Shown here: positions 6,753 through 6,806 of the stretch, in pieces
Position numbering within the stretch: the stretch's first letter is position 1
How the letters are laid out: every line of letters begins with the position of its first letter
Assembly: GCA_016735355.1 (NCBI GenBank)
Contig: JAERRQ010000357.1
Span: 1 to 6,806, forward strand
Length of the DNA: 6,806 nucleotides
Direction: 5' to 3'
Source of the DNA: Desulfobacterales bacterium
GTDB lineage: Bacteria; Desulfobacterota; Desulfobacteria; Desulfobacterales; BuS5
The notes under the pieces: generated by a model
Databases searched by the model: none
Told to the model about the DNA's origin: nothing
What the model saw: only the letters and a program-made list of their open reading frames with translations
Position numbers and translations under genes: made by a program

Positions 6753-6803
6753 AAATTACAAAAGTTGAAGGAATAGCAAGCTATTTCAATATTTTTGTGA
6801 TTT
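6753..6803. repeat. Long imperfect palindrome at the right edge
   Basis: The left arm AAATTACAAAA...TTGAA...ATAGC (6753-6777) and the right arm GCTAT...TTCAA...TTTTTGTGATTT (6780-6803) are near reverse complements, with two small gaps and one or two mismatches around the tip AATAGC-AA-GCTATT. About 20 pairs could form. It could be a bidirectional terminator for a minus-strand gene to the right, or the end of a miniature transposable element; the sequence stops too soon to tell. Confidence 0.4.
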
Positions 6804-6806
6804 CAG

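Larger units (their letters stand above)
6500..6806. other. AT-rich intergenic region right of rmuC
   Basis: No convincing gene is present. In order it holds two small hairpins (6528-6551, 6581-6597), a weak plus-strand promoter-like pair TTGATA/TAAAAT (6603-6608 and 6625-6630, 16-bp spacer), a very AT-rich tract at about 6600-6690 in which ATTATACAA occurs twice, GTGGA...TCCAC around 6693-6713, and a long imperfect palindrome at the edge. Confidence 0.7.

Noticed and set aside
6674..6805. Minus-strand open frame entering from the right edge (ends ...LFRPRSLFIV)
   Set aside because: Residue content looks random (rich in Asn, Phe, Cys), no motif is recognised, and it runs through the palindrome. 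It could be the tail of a gene outside the window, but I cannot support that.
1..6806. CRISPR array, tRNA, rRNA or riboswitch
   Set aside because: No regularly spaced repeats, no cloverleaf with a T-loop signature and no recognised aptamer core were seen on either strand.

Overview
The window is ordinary bacterial chromosome with AT-rich intergenic DNA and moderate-GC genes (roughly 40% GC by eye). It carries two long, intact genes transcribed away from each other, the 5' part of a third gene, and a decayed insertion-sequence zone. Nothing fixes the taxon. The large SNF2 ATPase, the HipB-like regulator, the IS relics and the degenerate palindromic repeats would suit an environmental deltaproteobacterium (Desulfobacterota, for example a sulfate reducer), but that is inference from general resemblance.

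Layout from left to right. 1-229 (minus): 5' part of a small XRE-type helix-turn-helix regulator of the HipB kind; its 3' end, and any partner toxin gene, lie beyond the left edge. 230-408: its promoter, with an exact 13-bp inverted repeat whose outer arm covers the -35 box and whose inner arm abuts the ribosome-binding site, plus a REP-like imperfect palindrome just after the end of the SNF2 gene. 409-4644 (minus): a 1411-residue SNF2-family ATPase with all helicase motifs in the C-terminal third and a long N-terminal region of mostly helical, TPR-like character. 4645-5143: divergent intergenic region with a good sigma-70-type promoter for the SNF2 gene, a possible six-codon leader peptide, two facing transposase C-terminal relics (IS3/IS481-like on minus, ISAs1-like on plus) and a weak promoter for the rightward gene. 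5144-6499 (plus): rmuC, encoding a membrane-anchored coiled-coil protein with a predicted nuclease fold. 6500-6806: no convincing gene; two small hairpins after rmuC, a very AT-rich tract and a long imperfect palindrome at the right edge.

Functionally, the two large genes both concern DNA or nucleoprotein handling: RmuC is linked to limiting rearrangement at inverted repeats, and SNF2 ATPases move proteins on double-stranded DNA. They are divergently transcribed, but the intergenic DNA is broken up by IS relics, so their adjacency may be accidental. I see no clear new multi-gene system. The points most worth checking are the SNF2 N-terminal extension, the operator design of the HipB-like gene, the possible leader peptide, and the transposase relics lying head to head.
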